In this document: positions 7,598-19,479 of the stretch, piece after piece
Layout: the number at the start of each line of letters is the position of its first letter
Numbering within the stretch: position 1 is the first letter of the stretch
From: an uncultured Lentibacter sp.
GTDB taxonomy: Bacteria > Pseudomonadota > Alphaproteobacteria > Rhodobacterales > Rhodobacteraceae
Direction of reading: 5' to 3'
NCBI RefSeq assembly: GCF_937123735.1
Contig: NZ_CAKZKL010000039.1
Coordinates: 48,496 to 112,495, forward strand
Length of the DNA: 64,000 nt
The notes under the pieces: generated by a model
The model's input: the letters and a program-made list of their open reading frames with translations, nothing else
Told to the model about the DNA's origin: nothing
Database searches by the model: none
Made by a program: the position numbers and the translations under genes

Positions 7598-10270
7598 TTA
7601 TCCCTCCAAAACTGTTTTGGCCGCCGCAATCGCGGCCTCTGCCTTGCGCGCATCCGCGCCACCGCCCTGGGCCATATCAGGACGCCCACCGCCGCCCTTG
7701 CCGCCCAGTTCGGGCACGGCCGCCTTGACAAGGTCAACCGCCGAGACACGCGCAGTGAGATCCTCTGTCACGCCCGCCGCCACAGCCGCCTTGCCGCCCG
7801 TATCGGCAATGAGCAACACAGCCCCCGAGCCGATCCGGCTCTTGTGCGCGTCGATCAGGGCGGGCAGATCCTTGCCAGACACCCCCGAAAGCACTTGAGC
7901 AATCAGCTTTATCCCATTGATTTCTATGGCCTCTGCGCTTTCGCCATCGGCGCCACCGCCCATCGCAAGGTCGCGTTTGAGCTGCGCCACCTCATTGGCC
8001 AAGGCCCGGCGCTCCTCAAGCAGCGCTTTCACACGCGCAGGCACCTCGGCCACAGGGGCCTTCAGCTCCGCCGCCAGCTCTGCCATCCGCGCATCCTGCG
8101 CCGTCAGATACTCAAAGGCCGCCTGCCCCGTCAGCGCCTCGATCCGGCGCACACCCGCGCTGGAGGCCGATTCTGAGAGCAGCACAAACAAGCCGATGTC
8201 CCCGGTCTGGCCCACATGGGTGCCGCCACAAAGCTCGATGGAATATGTATGCCCATCGCTGCCCTTGCCTGAGCCTGCGGCATGACCCATCGAGACAACG
8301 CGCACCTCATCGCCATATTTCTCGCCAAAGAGCGCCTGTGCGCCCAGCTCGCGCGCCTCATCCGGCGTCATCACGCGCGTTTCCACAGGCGCATTCTGGC
8401 GGATATAGCCGTTCACTTCGGCTTCAACGGCCTTGATCTGGTCAAGCTCCAGCGCTTTGGAGTGGCTGAAATCAAACCGCAGACGCTCTGCCGCATTGAG
8501 CGAGCCGCGCTGCGCCACATGGTCTCCAAGTGCGGCGCGCAGGGCTTCATGCAGCAAATGCGTGGCCGAGTGATTGGCCCGGATCGCACTGCGCCGCCCA
8601 TGATCAACCTCAAGCGCCACCGTGTCGCCCACGCCCAAACCGCCATCACCGGCCACAATCTTGTGGCCAAACAGCTTGCCATCCGCATGTTTGCGCGTGT
8701 CGCTCACCACGCTCACCTGCGCCATGTTCTCGAGCCGGCGCAGCCACCCGCTGTCACCCACCTGTCCGCCGGATTCGCCGTAAAACGGCGTCTGGTTGAG
8801 CACAACCCAGCCCTCTTGGCCAGCCTCAAGCCGCGTGGCGCGCGCGCCATCGGCCACAAGCGCCAGAACCTGCCCCTCGGCCACTTCCGTGTCATAGCCC
8901 AGAAATTCCGTCGCCCCCGCCTCATCGGCAATGTCAAACCAGACCGCAGCATCAGACGCATCACCTGAGCCAGACCAGGCCGCGCGCGCCTTGGCTTTCT
9001 GCGCGTCCATCGCGGCTTCAAAGCCCGCAACATCCACTTCGCGGCCCTTTTCGCGCAGCGCATCCTGCGTGAGATCCAAAGGAAATCCAAAGGTGTCATA
9101 GAGCTTGAACGCCGCTGCGCCCGAAAGTGCCGCGCCCTCGCCAAGCCCGTCCAGCTCGTCGTCCAACAGCTTCAAGCCGCGCTCCAGCGTCTGCTTGAAA
9201 CGGGTCTCTTCAAGCAGGAACGTCTCTTCAATCAACGCCTGTGCGCGGCCCAGTTCGCCGTAAGCCGCGCCCATCTGGCGCACAAGTGCCGGCACAAGCT
9301 GGTGCATCACAGGGTCCTTGGCCCCCAGCAAATGGGCATGACGCATCGCACGGCGCATGATGCGGCGCAAAACATAGCCGCGCCCGTCGTTTGAGGGCAT
9401 CACCCCATCCGCCACCAAAAACGCCGTCGAGCGCAGATGGTCGGCAATCACCCGATGGTGCACATTCTGCGCGCCATATGGGTCCACACCCGTCGCCTGC
9501 GCAGAGGCTTCAATCAGCGCCTTGAACAGGTCGGTGTCATAGTTGTCATGGCTGCCCTGCAACAGCGCGCCGATCCGCTCAAGCCCCATGCCGGTGTCAA
9601 TCGACTGCATGTCCAGGTCGCGCATCGAGCCGTCTTCAAACTGCTCGTTCTGCATGAACACCACGTTCCAGATCTCGATGAAGCGGTCACCATCTTCTTC
9701 CGGGCTGCCGGGAGGCCCACCCCAGATATGTGCACCGTGGTCATAGAAAATCTCGGTGCAAGGCCCGCAGGGGCCTGTTGGGCCCATCTGCCAGTAGTTG
9801 TCTGATGTCGCAATCCGTATGATCCGCTCTTCGGGCACCCCGAGCTTCTTCCAAATGTTAAAGGCCTCATCATCGGTGTGATACACCGTGACAGTAAGCC
9901 TGTCCTTGTCGATGCCGAAAACCTCTGTCACCAGCTCCCAGGCATAGGCGATCGCCTCTTCCTTGAAGTAGTTTCCAAAGCTGAAATTGCCCAACATCTC
10001 GAAAAACGTGTGGTGGCGCGCCGTGTAGCCCACATTGTCCAGATCATTGTGCTTGCCGCCTGCGCGGACACATTTCTGGGCTGTGGTCGCGCGGTTGTAG
10101 TCGCGCGTCTCAACGCCCGTGAAAAGGTTTTTGAACTGCACCATCCCCGAGTTGACGAACATGAGCGTCGGATCATTGCGCGGCACAAGCGGGCTTGAAG
10201 GGACAATCTCGTGACCCTGTTTTGCGAAGTAATCGAGAAAGGTAGAGCGGATTTCGTTGAGGCTTGCCAT
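7598..10270 (-). CDS. alaS: Alanyl-tRNA synthetase
   Basis: AlaS charges tRNA-Ala. The 890-residue product has the class II catalytic domain ([21 protein letters not shown] start, [10 protein letters not shown]). The editing domain carries the HxxxH metal site in [12 protein letters not shown] and the distal Cys/His in [14 protein letters not shown]. The C-Ala domain ends in a Gly-rich [16 protein letters not shown] motif. Length is standard. It is followed without a gap by the DUF1330 gene. Confidence 0.98.
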   Translation of the reverse strand: MASLNEIRSTFLDYFAKQGHEIVPSSPLVPRNDPTLMFVNSGMVQFKNLFTGVETRDYNRATTAQKCVRAGGKHNDLDNVGYTARHHTFFEMLGNFSFGNYFKEEAIAYAWELVTEVFGIDKDRLTVTVYHTDDEAFNIWKKLGVPEERIIRIATSDNYWQMGPTGPCGPCTEIFYDHGAHIWGGPPGSPEEDGDRFIEIWNVVFMQNEQFEDGSMRDLDMQSIDTGMGLERIGALLQGSHDNYDTDLFKALIEASAQATGVDPYGAQNVHHRVIADHLRSTAFLVADGVMPSNDGRGYVLRRIMRRAMRHAHLLGAKDPVMHQLVPALVRQMGAAYGELGRAQALIEETFLLEETRFKQTLERGLKLLDDELDGLGEGAALSGAAAFKLYDTFGFPLDLTQDALREKGREVDVAGFEAAMDAQKAKARAAWSGSGDASDAAVWFDIADEAGATEFLGYDTEVAEGQVLALVADGARATRLEAGQEGWVVLNQTPFYGESGGQVGDSGWLRRLENMAQVSVVSDTRKHADGKLFGHKIVAGDGGLGVGDTVALEVDHGRRSAIRANHSATHLLHEALRAALGDHVAQRGSLNAAERLRFDFSHSKALELDQIKAVEAEVNGYIRQNAPVETRVMTPDEARELGAQALFGEKYGDEVRVVSMGHAAGSGKGSDGHTYSIELCGGTHVGQTGDIGLFVLLSESASSAGVRRIEALTGQAAFEYLTAQDARMAELAAELKAPVAEVPARVKALLEERRALANEVAQLKRDLAMGGGADGESAEAIEINGIKLIAQVLSGVSGKDLPALIDAHKSRIGSGAVLLIADTGGKAAVAAGVTEDLTARVSAVDLVKAAVPELGGKGGGGRPDMAQGGGADARKAEAAIAAAKTVLEG

Positions 10271-10342
10271 GAGAGAGTGAGGTTCCAGCTTGATGTGACC
10301 CGTCAGGGTTTAGCCGCCCCACCCGCGCATGTCTACATGACA

Positions 10343-10375
10343 AAAGCGCCGGTGCCAAAACGGCCCCGGCGCTTT
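10343..10375 (-). terminator. Probable terminator downstream of recA
   Basis: AAAGCGCCGG (10343-10352) and CCGGCGCTTT (10366-10375) form a 10-bp perfect inverted repeat, with partial extra pairing inside the 13-base loop. On the minus strand the stem is followed by TTTTGT. It lies about 20 bases past the recA stop and 73 bases before the alaS start. Confidence 0.8.
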
Positions 10376-10394
10376 CTTTGTGCGGCTTTTGTGC

Positions 10395-11477
10395 CTAGCC
10401 TTCGAGCAGCGCGTCTTCGTCGCTGTCGCCAGCTGGTTTTACGGCGTCAAAATCCAGCCCATGGGCCGCGCGGATCTTGTCTTCAATGTCAAAGGCCATG
10501 TCCGGATGATCTTTCAGATATTGGCGCGCGTTCTCTCGGCCCTGTCCAATCCGCTCATCTCCGCAGCTGAACCAAGAGCCTGATTTCTGAACGATGCCCA
10601 AGGCCACCCCAAGGTCGAGCAACTCACCGGTTTTGGAGATGCCTTCCCCATACATGATGTCAAATTCCACCTGTTTGAAGGGGGGAGCCACCTTGTTTTT
10701 CACAACTTTCACACGGGTCTGGTTGCCGACCACTTCATCACGGTCCTTGATGGCGCCAATCCGGCGAATATCCAGACGCACCGAGCTGTAAAATTTCAGC
10801 GCGTTGCCCCCCGTTGTTGTTTCCGGGCTGCCAAACATCACGCCGATTTTCATCCGGATCTGGTTGATGAAAATCACCATGCAGTTGGAGCGCGAAATCG
10901 AGCCGGTGAGCTTGCGCATGGCTTGGCTCATCAGGCGGGCATGAACGCCCACGCTTGAATCGCCCATCTCGCCTTCCAATTCCGACTTGGGGGTAAGTGC
11001 GGCGACAGAATCAACCACCACAAGGCTGACCGCCCCTGAGCGCACCAGCGTATCGGTGATCTCCAGCGCCTGTTCGCCTGTATCAGGTTGGGAAATCAGC
11101 AATTCATCCAGATCAACACCCAGTTTCTTGGCATATTGCGGGTCAAGCGCGTGCTCCGCATCCACAAAGGCTGCAACGCCGCCCTTTTTCTGTTCCTCGG
11201 CCACACAATGCAGCGTCAGCGTGGTTTTGCCCGAGCTTTCGGGGCCATAAATCTCGATGATCCGCCCCTTGGGCAAACCGCCGATGCCCAGGGCAATGTC
11301 GAGCCCGATCGAGCCTGTGGAGGTGGCTTCGATCTCCTGAATGGCGTTTTCGCCGCCCATTTTCATGATCGAGCCTTTGCCGAACTGCCGTTCGATCTGC
11401 GCCAAAGCGCTGTCGAGCGCCTTCTGCTTGTCGGAATCTTGTTTGTTTTTCATATCCAGAAGGTCTGCCGTTGCCAT
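10395..11477 (-). CDS. recA: Recombinase A
   Basis: RecA forms the nucleoprotein filament for homologous recombination and triggers LexA self-cleavage. The 360-residue product has Walker [11 protein letters not shown], Walker [11 protein letters not shown], the L2-region motif [18 protein letters not shown], and the usual variable acidic C-terminus. It starts [18 protein letters not shown] at 11477. An exact SOS box lies 52-66 bases upstream, so LexA control is expected. Confidence 0.98.
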   Translation of the reverse strand: MATADLLDMKNKQDSDKQKALDSALAQIERQFGKGSIMKMGGENAIQEIEATSTGSIGLDIALGIGGLPKGRIIEIYGPESSGKTTLTLHCVAEEQKKGGVAAFVDAEHALDPQYAKKLGVDLDELLISQPDTGEQALEITDTLVRSGAVSLVVVDSVAALTPKSELEGEMGDSSVGVHARLMSQAMRKLTGSISRSNCMVIFINQIRMKIGVMFGSPETTTGGNALKFYSSVRLDIRRIGAIKDRDEVVGNQTRVKVVKNKVAPPFKQVEFDIMYGEGISKTGELLDLGVALGIVQKSGSWFSCGDERIGQGRENARQYLKDHPDMAFDIEDKIRAAHGLDFDAVKPAGDSDEDALLEG

Positions 11478-11528
11478 TGTTATACGTCCTTATTTCACAC
11501 CCTGCCGAAGGCGGCAATCGTCTCAAAT

Positions 11529-11543
11529 GTTCACGTCTTGTTC
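11529..11543. promoter_or_regulatory. Alphaproteobacterial SOS (LexA) box of recA
   Basis: The sequence GTTCACGTCTTGTTC fits the alphaproteobacterial direct-repeat LexA operator GTTC-N7-GTTC exactly. It lies in the recA upstream region, 52 bases from the start codon, in the interval shared with the divergent sulfotransferase-like gene. Confidence 0.9.
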
Positions 11544-11651
11544 CTTGTGGGGCAAAAAGGAGAACATTTCAATAAAAATTTTCCAATTCCGACTTTCCGG
11601 CAAAGTCGTTAAAGATTGGTTTACAGGCGTAAATGTTTTGAAAGCAGGCTC

Positions 11652-12248
11652 ATGCTGATTTTTTCCAAGGCCAAATTGGTGGTTTTTTCCGTGCCCAAAA
11701 CAGGCACCACCGCGCTGGAGGCCGCCTTGGCGCCCCATGCGGCGCTCGCAATTTTGGACCCGCCCGAGCTCAAACATGCGCCGGTGTATCGCTACAACCG
11801 ATTCTTCCGGCCCATGGTCGAGAAGTTTATCGGCGCGGATGTCGAAACCCTCGCGGTGATCCGCGAGCCGGTAAGCTGGTTGGGCAGTTGGTATCGCTAT
11901 CGCCAGCGCCCTTTTCTGGCTGGCCGGCCTGTCTCCACCCAATCCATCAGTTTTGATGAGTTTGTGCTCGCCTACCTACAAGACAGCCCGCCGGCTTTTG
12001 CCAATGTCGGGGCGCAATCCAAATTCGTGGCCCCGCGCCCCAATGGCACCGCCATCAACCGTTTGTTCCGCTATGAATCCCTGGACAGCTGCGTCGCCTA
12101 TCTACAAGAGCGTCTGGAGCTGGAAATCTGCTTGCCCGAGGTCAATGTCTCGCCGCGCCAGGCGCTCTGCCTGTCGCCTGACACGCAGGCGCGGCTGCGG
12201 GCCCAATGCGCGGCAGATTTTGCGCTCTGGGAGTCTATCCCCGCGTGA
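11652..12248 (+). CDS. Sulfotransferase-like P-loop protein
   Basis: The 198-residue product has an N-terminal FSVPKTGTTALEAAL motif, typical of the 5'-phosphosulfate-binding loop of sulfotransferase-family proteins, and the later VIREPVSWLGSWYRYRQR stretch resembles the 3'-phosphate-binding region. Homologues beside recA in Roseobacters are often labelled gamma-glutamyl kinase; I see no kinase motif and regard that name as an error. I chose the ATG at 11652 (MLIFSKAKLVVF) because residues before it fall in the recA promoter region. Its 3' end overlaps cckA by 14 nt, tail to tail. Substrate unknown. Confidence 0.72.
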   Translation: MLIFSKAKLVVFSVPKTGTTALEAALAPHAALAILDPPELKHAPVYRYNRFFRPMVEKFIGADVETLAVIREPVSWLGSWYRYRQRPFLAGRPVSTQSISFDEFVLAYLQDSPPAFANVGAQSKFVAPRPNGTAINRLFRYESLDSCVAYLQERLELEICLPEVNVSPRQALCLSPDTQARLRAQCAADFALWESIPA

Positions 12249-14568
12249 GCTGCGCTTTGGGGCGCACCGCCGCTTGCACAACCTCGGCCAGTTCGGCCAA
12301 GGAGAAGGGTTTTTGCAAGAACCGCGAATTGGGAACATCCAACCCATTGTCATTAAAGACATCTTCAGCATAACCGGACACAAAAATAACCGTGATATCA
12401 CCGCGCAGCGCGCGCGCCTGGGCCACCCAGTCAGGCCCCTTGAGCCCCGGCATGATCACATCGGTGACAAAAATATCTATTTGCAAGCTGTCATCGCGCA
12501 CAAATGCGAGGGCTTCCTCGCCAGACCCGGCTTCCAAAACAGTATAGCCCTTCAGCTTGAGCGCACGCGAGGCAAACGCCCGCACCGGCGCTTCATCCTC
12601 CACCAGCAAAACCGTGAGATCGGGCCGTGCAACAGGGGCGGCCTTTGCCGCTGGCACAGCCTGCGTCTCATGGGCCTCACCCAGGCTTTCATCGGTGGGC
12701 AGCAGCAAGGTAAAGCAACTGCCCTTGCCCACGGTGCTATCGGCAAAAATGAATCCGCCCGTCTGTTTCACAATGCCATAAGCCGTCGAAAGGCCAAGCC
12801 CCGTGCCCTCCCCGGTGCGCTTGGTGGTGAAGAAAGGCTCGAAAATCTTTTGCAGCTTGTCACTGGGAATGCCCGTTCCCTCGTCAATCACCTTGATGGA
12901 GACATAGCGCGCAGCGGGCACTTCGGCGCGGTCGCGCTTGAGCGGGGTGGTCAAGGTCAGCGGCTCGGTGCGAATTCTGACAACCCCGCCCTGGGGCATC
13001 GCGTCCCGCGCATTCACCACCAGGTTCATCACAACCTGCTCAATCTGGCGTTTGTCGGCGCGGATTTTGAGGTTGTCCGCCATATGCTCCAGCTCCAACT
13101 GCACCCTCTCGCCCACCAACCGGTTAAGCAAATGGGTCAAATCCGAGAGAATTTCCTGCACATCAAGCCGCTGCGGGCGCAGGGTCTGTTTGCGGGAAAA
13201 CGCCAGAAGCTGGCTCACCAAGGCCGCGGCACGGTTGGCGTTCTGGTTGATCTGCTCCAGATCCATGTAATCGGGGTCGCTCTCATCGCGCTTGTGCATC
13301 AACAAGTCACAATGCCCGGTGATCGCCGTGAGCAGGTTGTTGAAATCATGGGCCACACCACCGGCAAGCTGGCCAATCGCCTGCATTTTCTGGCTCTGCA
13401 CAAATTGCGCTTCCAAGGTCTTGAGCTCGGTCGCATCATGCAGCACCGCCACAAGCACAGGCTCGCCCTCCTCAAGCGCCGATTTGAGTGTCACCTGCAC
13501 AAAGGTCTCGTAGTCTTTGCGCCGCACCTTCAGAAACTCCGACTGACGGCTCGCCCGGCCCAGCACCGTATCCTGCAGCCAATCCTTGATCGAGCGCCCC
13601 AGCCCCTCCAGAAGCACCCCCAGGCTCTCGCCCACAACCGTTTCATGCCCCAGCAAGCGGCACGCCATCTTGTTGCCCTCAATGATGACCCCCTCTGGGG
13701 TAAGCTTGAGCAGCGGCACCGGCAGCTCGTCATAAAACCGTGCATTCTCGGGCAGCTCAACACTGCTTTCCAGTGTGGGCACAAAGGCGAGTTCGCGCCG
13801 CCCCGCCTCCAGGCACAGCTCGGTGATCACACAGGCCACGCGGCGGGTTTCGGTCTGCACCTCCTGCAAGCGGCCCAGCTTGACCGGCAGATCAGGGATC
13901 ACCTGATCAAGGCTTTTCACCCGTTCGCCAAAGAAGCGCCGCGCCGCCTCATTCATGAACAGCACCGTGTCCTGACGTCCAACAATCAGCACCGGCAGGA
14001 TATCCGACCCAATCAAGCCGCCTTCGGCGCGCGGGGGCGGCAGATCTTCCAGCCGCCAAAGCGCCCCGCCCTTGGCCAAGCGGTGGCACGACAGGCGCAA
14101 ATGCGCCTCGCGGGTCACAACATCCTCGCGCGCAGCGCCCTGCTTGGCCGCCTTGAGATAAAGCCGTGCCACAAGCCCGGAGGGGGCGCTCAACACCGTG
14201 GCCAAGGCCGCTTCTAGCGTTTTGGGCTGGTCTGAAAACCGCGCCAGCGCCGCTTCATTGTGATACCAGATTTCACCCACATCATCGGCCACAAAACAGG
14301 CCGCAGAGTCATGGGACACAAACTCCGCAATCGCCTGCTGGCCCCGCCGGCTCGCAAGGCGAAAGCGCAGCGCCAGCAGCAGGCTGATCACCAAGAGAAA
14401 GCACAGGCTGGCCGCAACCACCCCCGCCCCCAGCCGCAAAGCCTGCGACGGTGCACCATAAGCCAAAACACCGGCCAGTGCGGCCAAAGCCGCCAAAAGG
14501 GCAGCGCGCGGCAGAAGGCGCATAGACACACGGGTGGCTCTGTCGGGGGTCAAGACTGCGAAACTCAC
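12235..14568 (-). CDS. cckA: Hybrid sensor histidine kinase CckA
   Basis: CckA is the membrane hybrid kinase that feeds the ChpT-CtrA phosphorelay. The 777-residue protein has two membrane segments (about 22-40 and 48-68) and PAS-like regions (about 85-385). A dimerisation domain follows with phosphoacceptor His407 (GGVAHDFNNLLTAITGHCDLL), then an HATPase domain (NARDAMPQGG, TGLGLSTAYGIVKQ). A receiver domain has the acidic pair E657/D658, phosphoacceptor D703 (DIFVTDVIMPG) and K-P near the end. The start is a GTG at 14568 with AGGAG 9 nt upstream. In Rhodobacterales this pathway typically controls motility and gene-transfer-agent expression. Confidence 0.88.
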   Translation of the reverse strand: MSFAVLTPDRATRVSMRLLPRAALLAALAALAGVLAYGAPSQALRLGAGVVAASLCFLLVISLLLALRFRLASRRGQQAIAEFVSHDSAACFVADDVGEIWYHNEAALARFSDQPKTLEAALATVLSAPSGLVARLYLKAAKQGAAREDVVTREAHLRLSCHRLAKGGALWRLEDLPPPRAEGGLIGSDILPVLIVGRQDTVLFMNEAARRFFGERVKSLDQVIPDLPVKLGRLQEVQTETRRVACVITELCLEAGRRELAFVPTLESSVELPENARFYDELPVPLLKLTPEGVIIEGNKMACRLLGHETVVGESLGVLLEGLGRSIKDWLQDTVLGRASRQSEFLKVRRKDYETFVQVTLKSALEEGEPVLVAVLHDATELKTLEAQFVQSQKMQAIGQLAGGVAHDFNNLLTAITGHCDLLMHKRDESDPDYMDLEQINQNANRAAALVSQLLAFSRKQTLRPQRLDVQEILSDLTHLLNRLVGERVQLELEHMADNLKIRADKRQIEQVVMNLVVNARDAMPQGGVVRIRTEPLTLTTPLKRDRAEVPAARYVSIKVIDEGTGIPSDKLQKIFEPFFTTKRTGEGTGLGLSTAYGIVKQTGGFIFADSTVGKGSCFTLLLPTDESLGEAHETQAVPAAKAAPVARPDLTVLLVEDEAPVRAFASRALKLKGYTVLEAGSGEEALAFVRDDSLQIDIFVTDVIMPGLKGPDWVAQARALRGDITVIFVSGYAEDVFNDNGLDVPNSRFLQKPFSLAELAEVVQAAVRPKAQLTRG

Positions 14569-14664
14569 TAAACGATACTCCTGCCGAGTTCACTCTCGGC
14601 TTACGCGAAACACGTTAAGGTATACTTAAGGCCCGCAGCAACAGCCTCCTGTCAATGGAGCGTC

Positions 14665-15840
14665 TCAGCCTGTCTTTCTGCCAAAGATCGCGCAAAAGAA
14701 GCCGTCAGCCCCAAAAGATGGCAGCCAGCGGGCTTCCTTCTCGCGGCGCCATTCAGGAAAATTCGCCTCAAATTCTGTGCAAATATCCTCGTTTTCCGCC
14801 CTGAGCAGCGAACAGGTCACATAGGCAAGCCGTCCGCCCGGCGCGACCCGGCTTTGCGCCTCGGCCAAAATAGAGCGCTGGATCTGGCCAAGCTCTTGCA
14901 GGCGCGCCTCTGTCAGCCGCCATTTGCCCTCAGGCGCGCGCCGCCAGGCCCCCGAGCCCGAGCAGGGCGCATCACAGAGCACCATATCAAAGAGCGCCTG
15001 CCGGGCCAGCGCCGCGCTCGTGAGCACGGTGATCTGCGCCTTGGCCCGCGCCGCGCGGGCCGCAATATCCTTCATCCGCTCGGGAGCCGCATCATGGGCC
15101 ACCACCGCCAGCCCGGTTCTGGCGGCCAGCGCAAGGCTCTTGCCCCCGCCCCCGGCGCAGTAATCCAGCAAGCGCTCAGCGCCCTTGAGCGGCAGAAAAT
15201 CAACCACAGCCTGGCTGGCCGCATCCTGAAGCTCAACGAACCCTGCCGCAAAAGCCGCACTCAAACGCAGCTGCCGCGCACCCTTGGTCACTTTCAGCGC
15301 CGTGGGGCTGAGCGCCACGGGCACGGTTTCTATGCCCCCCTCGGCCAATGCCGCCTGCGCGCTTTGCAGGCTGGCCAGCCGGGTGTTGACGCGTAAAAAC
15401 ACATCTGCCCGCTGGCGCATCAGCGCGGCTTCGCCCTGCGGATCTTTGAGCGAGGCGCAAAACTGCGGCCAGAGCCAGTCCGGAAGATCACAGACCTGCG
15501 CCCCATCTTGCGGCACGCGGCTGCCGCTGGCATCCGCCGTGCTCAAAGGCGCGGGCGCATGGCCCTCACCGGTGAAGACGGTGGCCGGATCAAGGCCCTC
15601 GGCCCGGAGCGCGCCAATCATCAGCGCGCGCCCGCTCGGCGCATCTGCCCCGCCAAGCGCCGTGTAAGAGCGCAAACAGCGCAGCGCCTGAAACACAAGG
15701 TCGCGCAGCGCAGCGCGGTCCTTTGAGCCGGCAAAGCGGTTGCCGCGCGCCCAGGTTGTGAGCGCTTTTTCGGCGGGTTCGCCAGCCAGAATCCGGTCCA
15801 GAATCTCGGCAGCAGAGGCCACCCGCGCAGCAGGTTGCAT
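14665..15840 (-). CDS. RsmB/NOP-family rRNA cytosine-5 methyltransferase
   Basis: The 391-residue product has an N-terminal NusB-like RNA-binding part and a SAM-dependent methyltransferase domain. The catalytic-site motif DAPCSGSGAWRR (motif IV Cys) and YVTCSLLRAENED (motif VI nucleophile Cys) are both intact, with LLDYCAGGGGKSLALAA as the SAM-binding loop. The family makes m5C, classically at 16S C967 (RsmB); position specificity here is inferred. It follows guaB with no gap (ATG at 15840, guaB stop at 15841). Confidence 0.85.
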   Translation of the reverse strand: MQPAARVASAAEILDRILAGEPAEKALTTWARGNRFAGSKDRAALRDLVFQALRCLRSYTALGGADAPSGRALMIGALRAEGLDPATVFTGEGHAPAPLSTADASGSRVPQDGAQVCDLPDWLWPQFCASLKDPQGEAALMRQRADVFLRVNTRLASLQSAQAALAEGGIETVPVALSPTALKVTKGARQLRLSAAFAAGFVELQDAASQAVVDFLPLKGAERLLDYCAGGGGKSLALAARTGLAVVAHDAAPERMKDIAARAARAKAQITVLTSAALARQALFDMVLCDAPCSGSGAWRRAPEGKWRLTEARLQELGQIQRSILAEAQSRVAPGGRLAYVTCSLLRAENEDICTEFEANFPEWRREKEARWLPSFGADGFFCAIFGRKTG

Positions 15841-17325
<1,485 letters not shown>

Positions 17326-17361
17326 CTATTTCATGCCTCGCCCGAAAGGGAAAGTCCAAAC

Positions 17362-18342
17362 TCAGGCTTTCGCCGCATTGGTCTTGAGCGCGAGCTGCCC
17401 GCTCATCCACATGCGTATGGCCTTGAGCGCAATGTAAGGCACAATCGCGCTGGCCGCCGCCAGAGCCATGCCGCCCAAAACCCGCTCCAAAGGCGCGCCG
17501 GTGCTGTTGCTAAAGCTCAGCATGGCTGTGGCAAAGGCGCTCAGCGGAAAGGTGTAGGCCCCCCAAAGCGGGCTGAACCCCGCCGCCAAGACAGGCCTAA
17601 GCGACACCAACACCGCCACAAGGATCACCACGGCCAGCCCCGAAAAGATCCGCGCCATCAGCTGCATCTCAGGATAGCCCTCTTGCGGAAAGCCAAGCGC
17701 CACAATGGTAAACAGACTCGCAGGCGCCAGATGGATCGCCAACAAGGGCCGCAACGCCAAAGGCGGCACACGCAACACAAGCTGCACCGCACTCAGCGCC
17801 CAGATCACCAGCGCCATTGCCAAAGTTCCCCAAAAAATGGCCTGTGCCAGGCCGGTGTGGCCCAGCTGCACCGCCGGCACGGCCGCCACGATAAACCCCA
17901 CAAAGCTGAGGTGCCACAGAGGAGTCACCTGCCGTTGCTCGGCCGGTCCGCTCAGCAACACATAAGCCACCAATAGCGCCATAACCGCCTGCGCGCCAAG
18001 CGCCAGCCACATGAGCTTTTCGGCCAATGCAGGCATCAGCGGCGCAAGCCCCGCCGACAGCGCCGCCGCACTCACCGCCAAGGCAGCCAGCCCGCCCCGG
18101 CCCGGCAGAATGCGCGCATCCTCCACCACCGCGCCCAACCGGCGCACCGCCTTGCGCCCGTAAGCCAACAGCGCAAACCCATACAGAAGCGCCACCGCCC
18201 CCAAAAGCACCTCTGAAATCTGAACCGGCATAACCGACCCCTGCGCCGCCGCCCTCCAGGCCATCGTAAGGCCAAAGAGCCCAAGGATAATGGTGAAAAT
18301 GGCAGGTGGGGTTTGCTCCCCGAAAGCTGATCTGGACCGCAT
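17362..18342 (-). CDS. TDT/SLAC1 (TehA-like) family membrane transporter
   Basis: The 326-residue product is predominantly membrane-spanning, with about ten hydrophobic helices (for example PAIFTIILGLFGLTMAWRA and LAALAVSAAALSAGLAPL). It matches the tellurite-resistance/dicarboxylate transporter family whose structural model is the TehA/SLAC1 anion channel. I chose the ATG at 18342 with AGAGGA upstream; the longer frame adds a non-conserved Arg-rich stretch. Substrate is unknown; tellurite resistance should not be assumed. It is divergent from the agmatinase-like gene. Confidence 0.75.
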   Translation of the reverse strand: MRSRSAFGEQTPPAIFTIILGLFGLTMAWRAAAQGSVMPVQISEVLLGAVALLYGFALLAYGRKAVRRLGAVVEDARILPGRGGLAALAVSAAALSAGLAPLMPALAEKLMWLALGAQAVMALLVAYVLLSGPAEQRQVTPLWHLSFVGFIVAAVPAVQLGHTGLAQAIFWGTLAMALVIWALSAVQLVLRVPPLALRPLLAIHLAPASLFTIVALGFPQEGYPEMQLMARIFSGLAVVILVAVLVSLRPVLAAGFSPLWGAYTFPLSAFATAMLSFSNSTGAPLERVLGGMALAAASAIVPYIALKAIRMWMSGQLALKTNAAKA

Positions 18343-18497
18343 CACATTCCTCTTACCGCATATTTCCACAAGCCTTACGCCCATCTGCCGCCGAGGCCAA
18401 GCCCCCCATCGCCGCAGCCCCGGCGTGGCGGGCCTGATCGGCACAGTCTTGCCATTTGCGCGCCCAGGCCGCAGGCTCTGCGCAAAAGGAGCCCGCC

Positions 18498-19454
18498 ATG
18501 AGCCAAAACACCTATGATACAGGCCGCCTCAACCTGCCCTTCGTGGGAATCGCCACCTTTGCCAAACGCCCCTATGTGGCCGATTGGACAGCCCTTGAGG
18601 CCGATGTGGCCATTTTGGGCGCGCCGTTTGACTTTGGAACCCAATATCGCTCCGGTGCGCGCTTTGGCCCGCGGGCGGTGCGCGAGGCTTCGACGCTGTT
18701 CTCTTTTGGCCATGCCGGTGCCTATGACCACGAGGATGATGTCACTTACCTGCCCGGCTCCGTGCGCATGGTTGATATGGGCGATGCCGATATCGTCCAC
18801 ACCGACACCGCCAAGAGCCACGCCAATATCGAAACCGGCGTGCGCGCCGCGCTGGCCGCAGGCGCGCTCCCCGTGGTCATCGGCGGGGATCACTCGGTCA
18901 ACATCCCCTGCATCAACGCCTATGACGGCCAAGGCGATATCCACATCCTGCAAATCGACGCCCACCTCGACTTTGTCGATGAACGCCACGGCGTGAGGAA
19001 CGGCCACGGCAACCCGATGCGCCGCGCCGCCGAAAAGAGCTATGTCACAGGGCTCACCCAAGTGGGCATCCGCAATGTCAGCTCCACCACGCTTGAAGGC
19101 TATGAGGCGGCCCGCGCCATGGGCTCCGATATCCTCTCCGTGCGCCAGATGCGCGCGCTCGGCCCCGCCGCCACGGCCGCGCGCATCCCCAAAGGCGCGC
19201 GGGTGTACATCACACTGGATATTGACGCGTTCTGCCCCTCCATCGCGCCGGGCACAGGCACGCCCAGCCATGGTGGTTTTCTCTACTATGATGTGCTCGA
19301 GCTTCTGCAAGAGGTCGCCAAAACTCATGAGATCGTCGGGATCGACTTGGTCGAAGTCGCCCCGGACTATGACCCGACAGGCGGCACCGCCATCCTCGCA
19401 GCGCAGGTCTTGCTGAATTTGCTGGGGTTTGTGTTTCACGCGCGCCAGGGCTGA
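18498..19454 (+). CDS. speB: Agmatinase-type ureohydrolase
   Basis: The 318-residue product carries the binuclear Mn site of the arginase/agmatinase family: VVIGGDHSVNIP, LQIDAHLDFVDE and ITLDIDAFCPSIAPGTGTPS. Agmatinases hydrolyse agmatine to putrescine and urea, but guanidinobutyrase and related activities share these motifs, so the substrate is inferred. The ATG at 18498 has AAAGGAG 7-13 nt upstream. It is a single gene, convergent with phnX and separated from it by 25 bases. Confidence 0.8.
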   Translation: MSQNTYDTGRLNLPFVGIATFAKRPYVADWTALEADVAILGAPFDFGTQYRSGARFGPRAVREASTLFSFGHAGAYDHEDDVTYLPGSVRMVDMGDADIVHTDTAKSHANIETGVRAALAAGALPVVIGGDHSVNIPCINAYDGQGDIHILQIDAHLDFVDERHGVRNGHGNPMRRAAEKSYVTGLTQVGIRNVSSTTLEGYEAARAMGSDILSVRQMRALGPAATAARIPKGARVYITLDIDAFCPSIAPGTGTPSHGGFLYYDVLELLQEVAKTHEIVGIDLVEVAPDYDPTGGTAILAAQVLLNLLGFVFHARQG

Positions 19455-19479
19455 GGCTCACAGGCGCACGCAGCCGCTT

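Noticed and set aside
11953..14217. 754-codon plus-strand frame opposite cckA
   Set aside because: Antisense to a full CckA with all motifs; His/Gln/Arg-rich low-information peptide.
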